Positions 7,830 to 17,200 of a DNA stretch of 64,000 bases are shown piece by piece; the stretch's first letter is position 1, and each line of letters opens with the position of its first letter. The notes below the pieces were generated by a model, which saw only the letters and a program-made list of their open reading frames with translations, did no database searches and was not told where the DNA came from. The translations under genes and the position numbers were made by a program. The stretch comes from an uncultured Muribaculaceae bacterium (GTDB lineage Bacteria; Bacteroidota; Bacteroidia; Bacteroidales; Muribaculaceae), in assembly GCA_910587915.1 (NCBI GenBank), contig CAJUOB010000006.1:1-64000 (forward strand), read 5' to 3'.

Positions 7830-7886
7830 TTATAGAATCAATATGAACAGAAGAATGGAAAGGAGTACGGCAACTGCAGATTTCAT
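7830..7886 (-). CDS. 18-residue hydrophobic peptide ahead of the ABC operon
   Basis: An 18-codon frame (MKSAVAVLLSILLFILIL, stop TAA) sits between the ABC operon promoter and the ATPase start, 8 nt upstream of the latter. One lysine followed by an almost purely aliphatic run is what a single-pass membrane peptide or bare signal anchor looks like. ATG start, in-operon position and extreme hydrophobicity support translation. It could be a small transporter subunit, a leader peptide controlling downstream translation, or a chance frame. I know of no named family. Confidence 0.45.
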   Translation of the reverse strand: MKSAVAVLLSILLFILIL

Positions 7887-7942
7887 GAGTTGAGGATTTA
7901 GAGTGTTATACAATTGTGGTGTTGTAGTCATCTAGCACACTG

Positions 7943-7973
7943 CAAAGGTATATAAACTTTCCCAACTCACAAA
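7943..7973 (-). promoter_or_regulatory. Promoter of the ABC/GntR operon
   Basis: On the minus strand: TTTG, 19 nt, TACCTTTG, a full consensus match. The start would be near 7937, giving about 50 nt before the hydrophobic peptide ATG and about 115 nt before the ATPase. Confidence 0.75.
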
Positions 7974-8085
7974 TTTTTAAGACGAAAAAGTGCAAAAAAA
8001 TTTTCAAATACAAAATTCCATTTCCACACACATTAATATTATATAAAAGAAACTTCCCGTGATGGCAATAATAGAATATTCTTTG

Positions 8086-8093
8086 TAATTTTG
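8086..8093 (+). promoter_or_regulatory. -7 box of the tamB operon
   Basis: TAATTTTG matches TAnnTTTG and ends 9 nt before the tamB ATG, so the mRNA leader would be only a few bases. No -33 TTTG is seen. Confidence 0.55.
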
Positions 8094-8102
8094 CATCTTG
8101 CA

Positions 8103-11100
8103 ATGAAGCTTGCATGGAAAATATTCAGAGCTATCGTCGTAGTGCTGCTTGTACTTGCAGTGGCACTTCCGGCTTCTGTATACATATTGCTATCCACCGA
8201 ACCCGTGCAAACCCGCGTGCGCGATACCGCCTGCAGCGAACTGTCGAAGTTACTCGGAGTTTCTGTAGAAATCGACGATGTGTCCATCCACCCGTTCAAC
8301 CGCCTGGCAATCGAGGGCATACGTATGATACGACCTGCTGAGGCCGACACAGTGGTGTCTATCGCGACTGTCAGTGCCGGTTTCGAACTGTATCACTTTC
8401 TGCGTACAGGCGAACTGATTGTAGACTATGCGCTGGTCGACAGCGCCAGGTTCAATTTGTGGCGTAGAGACAAAAGTTCGCCTCTCAATCTCGAAGAGAT
8501 ACTTGCAAACATAAAAAAAGATCGCCGCAGCGGGCGCAAAAGCTCATTCCAACTTCGCATCAACACTGTGATTCTGCGCGATGCGGCACTATCATACAAT
8601 ATATTATCGGAACCGATAGCGGAAGACGGCCGCTTCGATCCATCGCACATCGACGTTACGTCGCTGGACATCAACGCATACATTCCCTCCATCGGAGCAG
8701 ATCACTACGACGTTGAACTCGAGCATCTGTCGTTTGCCGAACGAAGCGGATTCATTCTTGAAAATCTGAAAGCAAAGGCTTCCATCGGCCATAGCGGCAG
8801 CCGACTTACAAACTTCACCATCCAACTACCTCAAAGCTCCTTCTCGCTAAAACCGATGGAACTGAAGTACGACGGCTACTCCGACATTCCGCGTGCACTT
8901 TCCGCCACGCCATTGAATGTAAGCACTTCAGCGCGAAGCAGCATCTACCTGCCCGATCTCCAAGCATTTCTGCCACAGTTGGGCTATGTCGACCGCCCCC
9001 TTGCGCTGGACTTCGACGTGACCATAAGCGACAAATCGGCTGAAGTCGACAACCTATCGCTATCCGATGCCGAAGGTGGCGCTTTTGCCCTACGGCTCAG
9101 AGGCCATGCAACAAAAACCGAGGAAGGCTACGAGTATAATCTCGAAAACTGCACTGCGGCCATCGATGGTGAAGAAGCCGAAGTACTGGGAGCGCCGTTC
9201 ATGAAAAAGGGCCAGCGGAATCTGCTTAAATCGGTAGCGGCCCAGGCAATATCGCTTAAGGCGACCGGCGACCAAAGTCATGGCTCGCTATCGCTACGCA
9301 CCGATGGCACAGCCGGTGAATTGTCTCTAAGTGCAAACTATCGTATAGCGGCCCCGAAAGTATTCCATGTGAGCGGCGACGCATCTTTCAAGGACCTGAA
9401 TCTCGGATTACTCACCGGCAACGACCAGTTTGGCCATATCACAGGCCACATAGAAGGCAATGGCCGTAACGGCCGAAAACCAGCCGGAGAAATCTCGGCC
9501 AAAATAGAAGAATTCGATTTCCGCGGATACAGCTACGGCGACATCGACCTTACTGCTAAACTCGAGAATAAAGACCAGCTCGAGGTGCGCCTCGACATGA
9601 ACGATCCGTCGGCCATTCTGCATACCTACGCATTCTACACCACCACCGACAACATCCGAAGAATCCAAGGCACCGCCATGGCTGCCAATATCGATTTCCA
9701 CACACTCGGCTTTGATCCACGCCGCGAAGGATACCGCTTCGGAGCAAAACTGAATGTAGACATCGATCTCACTGATAATAACCAGGCCAGTGGAGAGCTG
9801 AGGATAAACGACGTACGGTGGGTGAATCGACTCAACCAGGGACTTAAAATCGACCATCTGACCATAGATGCCGACAGCCACTCACAGCCCGGTCGAATAA
9901 ACATAGATTCAGACTTCATCAATGGATTTTTAGAAGGAGAATATTCTTTTGAGACGATTGTTCCCCAGTTGAAAACTTTGGCCGCAGAGTTCGTCCCGGT
10001 ATTGATTCCTCACGATCCCAATACCACCAACGGCCGTCCCAACGATTTTAACTTCGCATTCACTCTACTGCCATCGGAAAATATCACGACATTTTTCGGT
10101 GCTCCTGTTCATATTGTGCACAATGCCGAACTTCAGGGCAACTTCAACAACCGACTTGGCACCGCTACAATATCGCTCGACGCTCCCTATCTGCGCAACG
10201 GCGACAAACTGGTCGAAAGCACAAGCTTGCACGCATCGATGGACAGCCAAACCGGCCATTCATCAGTGTACCTTACCTCCCAATTCCCCACCAACAAGGG
10301 CGACATGGCTCTGACCGGATTCATAACCGCAGCCAATAACCGCATCGACACACGCATCGATTGGATGATCGAACGCAAAATACCTCTCAACGGCACCATG
10401 TCGTTCGTCACAGAACTGAGAGAACCCACCGACAACAAACTTACCGCCGCGCTCTGCCCCATACCGCTGACAGTGGCCTTCAATCCAGGTACCATAAACT
10501 TCGGCGATGAAACATGGAACATCAAGCAGTCGCGCATCAACGTCGAAGGTAGCGAAATCACCGTCGACAATTTTGGGCTAAATGCCGGAAACCAGTCTAT
10601 CGACATCGACGGCATTGCCGGCCTCGACGACGACGATAGCCTCAGTATCGACCTTCATGCCATCTCCCTGCTGCCTATTTTCGAAACTCTCGAAATCGAC
10701 AAAGCTATGATCGGCGGTCGCGCAACAGGCATATTCAGTGCACGCCGTCTGCTGAGCAAAGAGCCCGAGCTATATTGCCCGAAACTGCATGTCGACAGCA
10801 TTGGATACAACCGCTGCACAATCGGCGACGCCGACATAGAGGCATACTGGGACAACGACGACAAAGCATTCGCTTTCGATGCCGACATCACCGGACTCGC
10901 CGGCGACAAAAGCCGCATAGCCGGAAAAATATTCCCCATGGGCGAAGCCCTCGACATAGATTTCAATGCGCGGCACGTGCCGGTCGGTTTCCTAAAACCA
11001 TTTATGGAAGCTTTCGCCTCCGATATCCAGGGACACGCCACCGGGCATTGCCGCCTGTTCGGCACCTTCAAGGAAGTCGACCTCGAAGGCAGTGTCATGG

Positions 11101-12635
11101 CCGAGGATGTGAAAATGAAAATAGATTTCACAAACACCTGGTACACGGCCAACGACAGCGTGATAATGACACCGGGCAGCATACGACTTTCCGACGTCAC
11201 CATCCGCGATGCCGAGGACCACACCGCAAAACTCGACGGAATAGTGCGCCACACCTACTTCAAAGAGCCTATATTCCGATTCGAAATAAGCCAGGCCCGC
11301 GATTTCCTTAGCTTCAATGCCACACCCAAACAATATCCCGACTGGTATGGGACCATATATGGAAACGGTGGAGCCACAATATCGGGATATCCCGGAGTAG
11401 TCGACATAAAGGTCGACATGTCGACGGCGCCAAAATCCACATTTACCTTCGTGCTATCCGACAGACTCGACGCCGAGTCGTACTCCTTCCTGAACTTCCG
11501 CGATGTAACTCCCGACACTCTTAAGGCACCTGCAAAACACGATGATACGCCCGAAATAGTGCGCGAACTTCGCAACCGAATCCAGGCATCGGTAGCCGAC
11601 CAGCCTTCGGCCTACAACATGGATCTCCGCATCGGCATCACCAAAGATGCCCAGATGACCCTGGTGATGGACCCCATGGCCGGTGATGAAATAAAAGCCA
11701 CCGGTGAAGGCAATCTCCACCTCGCCTACCAATCGGTCGACAACTCCCTCAATATATGGGGCGCATACACTGTCCTGTCGGGCAACTACCGCTTCACATT
11801 GCAGGATATCATCATCAGGGACTTCATTATAAAGGAAGGGAGCGAGATACGCTTCGATGGCGATCCCTATGCCGTGAAAACAAATCTCAAGGCATACTAT
11901 GCCACAAATGCCAACCTCAGCGACCTCGACGAATCATTCACTCAAGACAAGGAAATCAGCCGAACAAATGTACCGGTGCATGCACTCATGCTCGTAAATG
12001 GCGACATACGGCAACCATCCATCGATTTCGACCTCGAATTCCCCACACTTACATCCGACACATACCGTAAGGTTCGAAGCATTGTCAGCACCACCGACAT
12101 GATGAACCGTCAGATCATATATCTGCTGGCTCTCAACCGATTCTACACCCCCGACTACATGGCCTCCACCACCAAGGGAAGCGAATTGTTCTCGGTGGCT
12201 TCATCAACAATATCAAGTCAACTTGGCAACATGCTTGGCAAATTGAGCGACAACTGGAGCATAGCGCCCAATCTACGCAGCGACCGTGGCGACTTCTCCG
12301 ATGTAGAGGTCGACGTGGCTCTATCGAGCCGATTGCTCAATAACCGACTGCTGTTCAACGGCAACTTCGGATATCGCGATAATCACCTGAACACAAACCA
12401 GTTTGTAGGCGATTTCGATATCGAATATCTGCTTAACAAACGCGGTTCATGGCGTTTGAAAGCCTACAACCGATACAACGACCGCAACTTCTACGTCCGC
12501 TCGGCGCAGACTACCCAGGGCGTAGGTATTGTATTCCGGCGCGATTTCGACGACTTTCTGTCGTTCCTGCGCAAATTCAGAAAGAAACCTGCCGAAGCCG
12601 ATTCCACCACCAATGATAGCGATAGCAAGCGATAA
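8103..12635 (+). CDS. tamB: Translocation/assembly module TamB-like protein
   Basis: This 1510-residue envelope protein has one N-terminal membrane anchor (about residues 5-30), an AsmA-like start (LLGVSVEIDDVSIHPFNRLAIEG), a very long repetitive beta region expected to form a lipid-conducting groove, and a C-terminal TamB (DUF490) domain over roughly the last 400 residues. TamB-like proteins bridge inner and outer membranes and carry phospholipid to the outer membrane. The start is the ATG at 8103; the upstream TTG at 8091 overlaps the promoter box. The gene leads a plus-strand operon, and its last 23 nt overlap the glycerate kinase gene. No TamA partner is in view, which is usual for Bacteroidetes, where a BamA-type partner is encoded elsewhere. 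Confidence 0.9.
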   Translation: MKLAWKIFRAIVVVLLVLAVALPASVYILLSTEPVQTRVRDTACSELSKLLGVSVEIDDVSIHPFNRLAIEGIRMIRPAEADTVVSIATVSAGFELYHFLRTGELIVDYALVDSARFNLWRRDKSSPLNLEEILANIKKDRRSGRKSSFQLRINTVILRDAALSYNILSEPIAEDGRFDPSHIDVTSLDINAYIPSIGADHYDVELEHLSFAERSGFILENLKAKASIGHSGSRLTNFTIQLPQSSFSLKPMELKYDGYSDIPRALSATPLNVSTSARSSIYLPDLQAFLPQLGYVDRPLALDFDVTISDKSAEVDNLSLSDAEGGAFALRLRGHATKTEEGYEYNLENCTAAIDGEEAEVLGAPFMKKGQRNLLKSVAAQAISLKATGDQSHGSLSLRTDGTAGELSLSANYRIAAPKVFHVSGDASFKDLNLGLLTGNDQFGHITGHIEGNGRNGRKPAGEISAKIEEFDFRGYSYGDIDLTAKLENKDQLEVRLDMNDPSAILHTYAFYTTTDNIRRIQGTAMAANIDFHTLGFDPRREGYRFGAKLNVDIDLTDNNQASGELRINDVRWVNRLNQGLKIDHLTIDADSHSQPGRINIDSDFINGFLEGEYSFETIVPQLKTLAAEFVPVLIPHDPNTTNGRPNDFNFAFTLLPSENITTFFGAPVHIVHNAELQGNFNNRLGTATISLDAPYLRNGDKLVESTSLHASMDSQTGHSSVYLTSQFPTNKGDMALTGFITAANNRIDTRIDWMIERKIPLNGTMSFVTELREPTDNKLTAALCPIPLTVAFNPGTINFGDETWNIKQSRINVEGSEITVDNFGLNAGNQSIDIDGIAGLDDDDSLSIDLHAISLLPIFETLEIDKAMIGGRATGIFSARRLLSKEPELYCPKLHVDSIGYNRCTIGDADIEAYWDNDDKAFAFDADITGLAGDKSRIAGKIFPMGEALDIDFNARHVPVGFLKPFMEAFASDIQGHATGHCRLFGTFKEVDLEGSVMAEDVKMKIDFTNTWYTANDSVIMTPGSIRLSDVTIRDAEDHTAKLDGIVRHTYFKEPIFRFEISQARDFLSFNATPKQYPDWYGTIYGNGGATISGYPGVVDIKVDMSTAPKSTFTFVLSDRLDAESYSFLNFRDVTPDTLKAPAKHDDTPEIVRELRNRIQASVADQPSAYNMDLRIGITKDAQMTLVMDPMAGDEIKATGEGNLHLAYQSVDNSLNIWGAYTVLSGNYRFTLQDIIIRDFIIKEGSEIRFDGDPYAVKTNLKAYYATNANLSDLDESFTQDKEISRTNVPVHALMLVNGDIRQPSIDFDLEFPTLTSDTYRKVRSIVSTTDMMNRQIIYLLALNRFYTPDYMASTTKGSELFSVASSTISSQLGNMLGKLSDNWSIAPNLRSDRGDFSDVEVDVALSSRLLNNRLLFNGNFGYRDNHLNTNQFVGDFDIEYLLNKRGSWRLKAYNRYNDRNFYVRSAQTTQGVGIVFRRDFDDFLSFLRKFRKKPAEADSTTNDSDSKR

Positions 12636-13617
12636 ATTCAAAGGCACTCTCACATCGGTCGAAGCCGGAGAAGCCATCCGGGAGGCACTCTCAAGCCTCG
12701 ACAAGGACATTGCCGTGCTTGTCATGGCCGATGGCGGAGAAGGAACTGCCGCAGCTCTTGATGCCAGGAATATGGGCACGTTCTACGAATTCACCGACGG
12801 CGACAGCATTGCATGCGCCTACGTTCCGTCGTGCGCCGAAGGAATGGACTGGGCTTCCGAAATGAACTCCGATCCGGAATTACGGAAGCGCTCCAGCTAT
12901 CCGGTTGGAAAAGCCATTCGCGATGCCATTGAGCACGGCTATAGCCGCATATATGTAGGAATCGGGGGCACCCGCACTGCCGACGGAGGCCTCGGCCTAC
13001 TCCAAGACTTGGGCTACCATATCGACTTCGACAACGATGGCCTACCCACCGCCATAAAACCACCCGAAACCGATATATACAACGGCGCCATCATAGGGCT
13101 GGCCGATGTTGCGTGCCCGCTTTACGCTGAAAACGGCCTCTCAGCCATGTCGTTCCTCGCCCAGAAAGGAGCCACAGACAGCGATACGGCCTATATCAGC
13201 AACCTTTTTCGCCGTCTTAAATCGCTCTACTCCACCCCCGACCTGCATGGCGGTGCAGGTGGTGGCATAGGCTTCGCCATAGAGACTGTTCTCGGGTGCC
13301 GGTGTCACGATGGTGCGCCGGTGATCCTGCACCATGCACTCAGTCGCCTGAAGCGACTTCCCGACCTGCTCGTGGCCGGCGAAGGACGTATTGATTCCCA
13401 GACATTAGGTGGCAAAGCTGTGGAAGCCGTTCGACGCTATGGTGAAGCACACTCCATCCCCGTGGCAACTTTTTGCGGAAGTATAGCTGACAATGTAAAT
13501 CTGCCCGACACATTCGCCTGCGTAAGCGATGGTGCGCCGATACCGTCTGCCCCCTACGCCGCACTTGTGGAAACAGCATACCGGGCTATCCCAACCATTA
13601 AAAAACTCTTGAAATGA
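12613..13617 (+). CDS. Glycerate 2-kinase family protein
   Basis: The 334-residue protein belongs to the GlxK/GarK glycerate kinase family: it starts IASDKFKGTLTS, has a GIGGTRTADGGLG block (near residue 117), GGAGGGIGFA (near 213) and GEGRIDSQTLGGKA (near 255), all family hallmarks. The reaction is ATP-dependent phosphorylation of glycerate to 2-phosphoglycerate. The true start is the internal ATG at 12613, where the family-typical N terminus begins. It overlaps tamB by 23 nt and ruvA by 4 nt, so it is translationally coupled in both directions. At 334 residues it is somewhat shorter than the usual 370-380, but all core motifs are present. Confidence 0.9.
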   Translation: MIAIASDKFKGTLTSVEAGEAIREALSSLDKDIAVLVMADGGEGTAAALDARNMGTFYEFTDGDSIACAYVPSCAEGMDWASEMNSDPELRKRSSYPVGKAIRDAIEHGYSRIYVGIGGTRTADGGLGLLQDLGYHIDFDNDGLPTAIKPPETDIYNGAIIGLADVACPLYAENGLSAMSFLAQKGATDSDTAYISNLFRRLKSLYSTPDLHGGAGGGIGFAIETVLGCRCHDGAPVILHHALSRLKRLPDLLVAGEGRIDSQTLGGKAVEAVRRYGEAHSIPVATFCGSIADNVNLPDTFACVSDGAPIPSAPYAALVETAYRAIPTIKKLLK

Positions 13618-14198
13618 TAGAATATATACGTGGGGAAATCGCCGCACTGACCCCGGCATCAGTAACCCTCGAGACACCTGCCGGCATCGGATATATTATG
13701 AACATAAGCCTGCAGTCGTTCGACTCCCTAAACGGCAAGAAGACAGCCCGCATATGGGTACACGAAGTAATCCGCGAGGACGCATGGGTACTCTACGGCT
13801 TTACCGAGGAACGCGAGCGCGAGCTATTCCGCGCACTCATAGGTGTATCGGGTGTTGGGGCAGCCACCGCACTGATCCTGCTATCGTCTCTTCCGGGCGA
13901 GGAACTGGCTGCTGTCATATCGGCCGGCGATGCAAAACGCCTAAAGGCGGTGAAAGGAATCGGAGCCAAGACTGCCGAAAGAATTATTGTAGACCTTCGC
14001 GACAAAATAAAAGCAGGCGACACTACGTTGAATATAAGCAGTCATGGTGTTTCCGCCGCCCAAGAAGAGGCATTGGCCGCCCTCACCATGCTTGGATTCG
14101 ACCGTAAGGCCAGCGAAAAAGTACTCCGTCAGCTTTTCGATGCAGATCCTGGCATGAAAGTAGAGACAGCCATAAAGAAAGCCCTGACTATGATGTAG
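13614..14198 (+). CDS. ruvA: Holliday junction branch migration protein RuvA
   Basis: The 194-residue protein has the three RuvA domains: OB fold (MIEYIRGEIAALTPASV), a double helix-hairpin-helix region (GVSGVGAATALILLSS and VKGIGAKTAERIIVDL), and the C-terminal RuvB-contacting helical domain (EEALAALTMLGFDRKASEKVL). RuvA tetramers bind Holliday junctions and load the RuvB motor. The gene overlaps glycerate kinase by 4 nt and precedes sprA by 14 nt. As I recall, a ruvA-sprA neighbourhood is common in Bacteroidetes. Confidence 0.97.
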   Translation: MIEYIRGEIAALTPASVTLETPAGIGYIMNISLQSFDSLNGKKTARIWVHEVIREDAWVLYGFTEERERELFRALIGVSGVGAATALILLSSLPGEELAAVISAGDAKRLKAVKGIGAKTAERIIVDLRDKIKAGDTTLNISSHGVSAAQEEALAALTMLGFDRKASEKVLRQLFDADPGMKVETAIKKALTMM

Positions 14199-14212
14199 AT
14201 AGGACTTCTGAA

Positions 14213-17200
14213 TTGCGCACGATATCGATATACTTGATATTGACGGTTGCAGCAATGTTGCTGCCCGTCTTTCTTCGTGCCCAACAGACACCCCCAGAAT
14301 TCTCGGCTCCGGCTCCGGCTGCCTTTCCCGCTCCGGCAATCGCCGACAGCACAGGGCTGCCTTTCGGCACCCGGCCTACTGTGCCGAGAAGCTACGAGGA
14401 TCTTATGGCCGATGAGCTCGGATACGATCTCAGCACCCCGTCGAACATCACCACCACAGCCGATTTCGATGCGACGACCGGCAACTACATAGTGCGCACC
14501 TACCTCGGCGGCATGCAGATAGGCACTCCATTCATGCTCACTGCAAAGCAGTATGAAAACTGGCAACTGCGTCTTGCAATGCAGAAATTCTACAAGGAAC
14601 GCAATCTTGGATTGATAACCGACAAAGAAAAAGAGCCGTTCAACATCCTCGATATGAATTTCGCACTTGGGCCTCTCGAAAAGATATTCGGCCCCGGCGG
14701 CGTATCGCTGAAGACACAGGGCTCGGTGCAGGTTTCGATGGGCATAAAGAGCAACAAGACCGACAACCCGGCTCTATCCCTGTCGGCCAGACGTAAAACC
14801 TACTTCGACTTCGACCAAAAGATACAGGCTACAATCGCAGCAAGTGTGGGCAATCGTCTGCGCTTCAATATGACATATAACACCGACGCGACTTTCGACT
14901 TCGACTCCAAGAATCTTAAACTGGCATACGAAGGCGAGGAGGACGACATCGTAAAAACAATCGAGGCCGGTAACGTTTCCATGACAACCGGCTCGTCGCT
15001 CATACGCGGCGGTACGGCACTTTTCGGCGTTAAAGCAAAACTACAGTTCGGTAAACTCACCGCTACGGCGCTCGTATCGCAGCAGAACTCGGAGTCTCAG
15101 ACCGTCAACACCCGTGGTGGAGCGCAAACCACCGAGTTCTCGATCAATGCCGACGAATACGACCAAAACCGGCACTTCTTCCTTGCTCATTGGTTCCGGG
15201 ACAACTACGATAAATTCGCAGCCCATCTTCCCTACGTGTCTTCGGGAGTGAAAATCACCCGTATCGAAGTATGGATAACCAATAAAAACGGCCGTTACGA
15301 CCAGAGCCGCAACCTCGTGGGCTTCATGGACATCGGCGAAAACAGCGTGCTCGGCAACCACTACTGGCAGCCCGACCCATCCTTGCCCAATCCGGCCAAC
15401 GGCTCAAACAATCTACTGTCGGTCATAAAGTCGGACTATCCCGAGGCACGCGACATCAACCGTGTCACCCAGGTGCTCGATCCTCTCTCGGCATACGGCA
15501 TCGAGGGCGGCAGCGACTACGAGAAAGTGGAAAGCGCACGTCTGCTAAGTTCCAGCGAATACACACTCAACTCCACTCTGGGCTACATATCGGTGCGCAC
15601 TGCTCTCAACGCCGACGAAGTGCTCGCCGTTGCCTTCGAATACACCTATAACGGACGCGTGTATCAAGTCGGCGAATTCTCCAGTGATATCACCACCACC
15701 GACCAGGCGCTGTTCGTGAAGATGCTTAAAAGCACCACCACATCGACAAAGCTTCCGATGTGGCATCTGATGATGAAAAACGTATACTCCCTCGGAGGAT
15801 ATCAGATTCAGAAATCGAAATTCAAGCTCAATATAAAATACTTGTCCGACACCACCGGCACTCAGATTAATTACCTGCCGGTTCCGGGACTTAACAACAA
15901 GTCGCTGCTTCAGGTGATGAACCTCGACCGCATCGACTCCAATGAATCGAGCAACCCCGACGGATTCTTCGATTTCATCGACGGATACACTATCTATCCC
16001 TCGACCGGCAAGATTGTCTTTCCTGTAGTAGAGCCATTCGGTAAACACCTGGCATCTGTCATAGGCAACGAAGCTCTCGCCCAGCAATATGTCTACCAGG
16101 AGCTATACGACTCCACGCTTGTCGTGGCACGACAGTACGCCGATAAAAATAAATTCATCCTTACAGGTGAATATCAGGCGTCCTCAGGCTCCCAAATACG
16201 CCTCAATGCCATGAATGTGCCTCGAGGCTCGGTTGTTGTCACCGCCGGCGGTGTGCAGCTTACCGAAAACTCCGATTATACCGTAGACTACGCCATGGGC
16301 ATAGTCACTATCACCAACCAGAGTATCATCGACTCCGGACAGAACATCAGCGTCACTCTCGAAAACCAAAGCATGTTCTCCACCCAAAGGAAAACCCTTC
16401 TTGGACTCGACCTGCAATACCAACTCAACAAGAATCTCAACCTTGGAGCCACCATACTCCATTTTTCTGAAAAAGCTCTTATTGAAAAGGTGAATATAGG
16501 CGATGAAACGGTCAACAACTCCATGATCGGTTTCAACATGGCCTACAATGGAGAATTCATGTGGCTCACCAACCTCATCAACAAGATACCGACCGTCAAC
16601 GCCACACAGCCCTCGCGCCTCAGCTTCACTGCCGAAGCGGCAAAACTGTTGCCACATGCACAGAAAAGCGGCTCGAACAAAGGATCGTCGTATATCGATG
16701 ATTTTGAGTCCGCACAAAACGGCATCGACCTGCGCTCGCCCTATTCCTGGTTCCTCGCATCGACACCTTACGACGGCAGCTCCAACGCCCTCTTCCCCGA
16801 AGCTGCGCTGAGCGACAACGTGGACTATGGTAAGAACCGCGCACTCCTCAACTGGTACTATATCGACCGCCTGTTCACCCAGCGCAACTCATCGATGTGT
16901 CCGGGATATATAAAAAGCGACCTCAAGCAGCTATCAAATCCTTACGTACGCGAAGTAACCGTACGCGAAGTATTTCCGGGCCGTGAAATCACCTATGGAG
17001 AATCGTCGACAATACAGACTCTCAATCTCTCTTTCTACCCCAACGAGCGCGGGCCCTACAACCTCGACGACATCGGAATCGACGATGAGGGAAAACTCAC
17101 CAATCCCGAAAAACGTTGGGGTGGAATCATGAGACGCCTCGACAACACAAATTTCGAGCAAAGCAACATCGAATACGTCCAATTCTGGATGATGAGCCCC

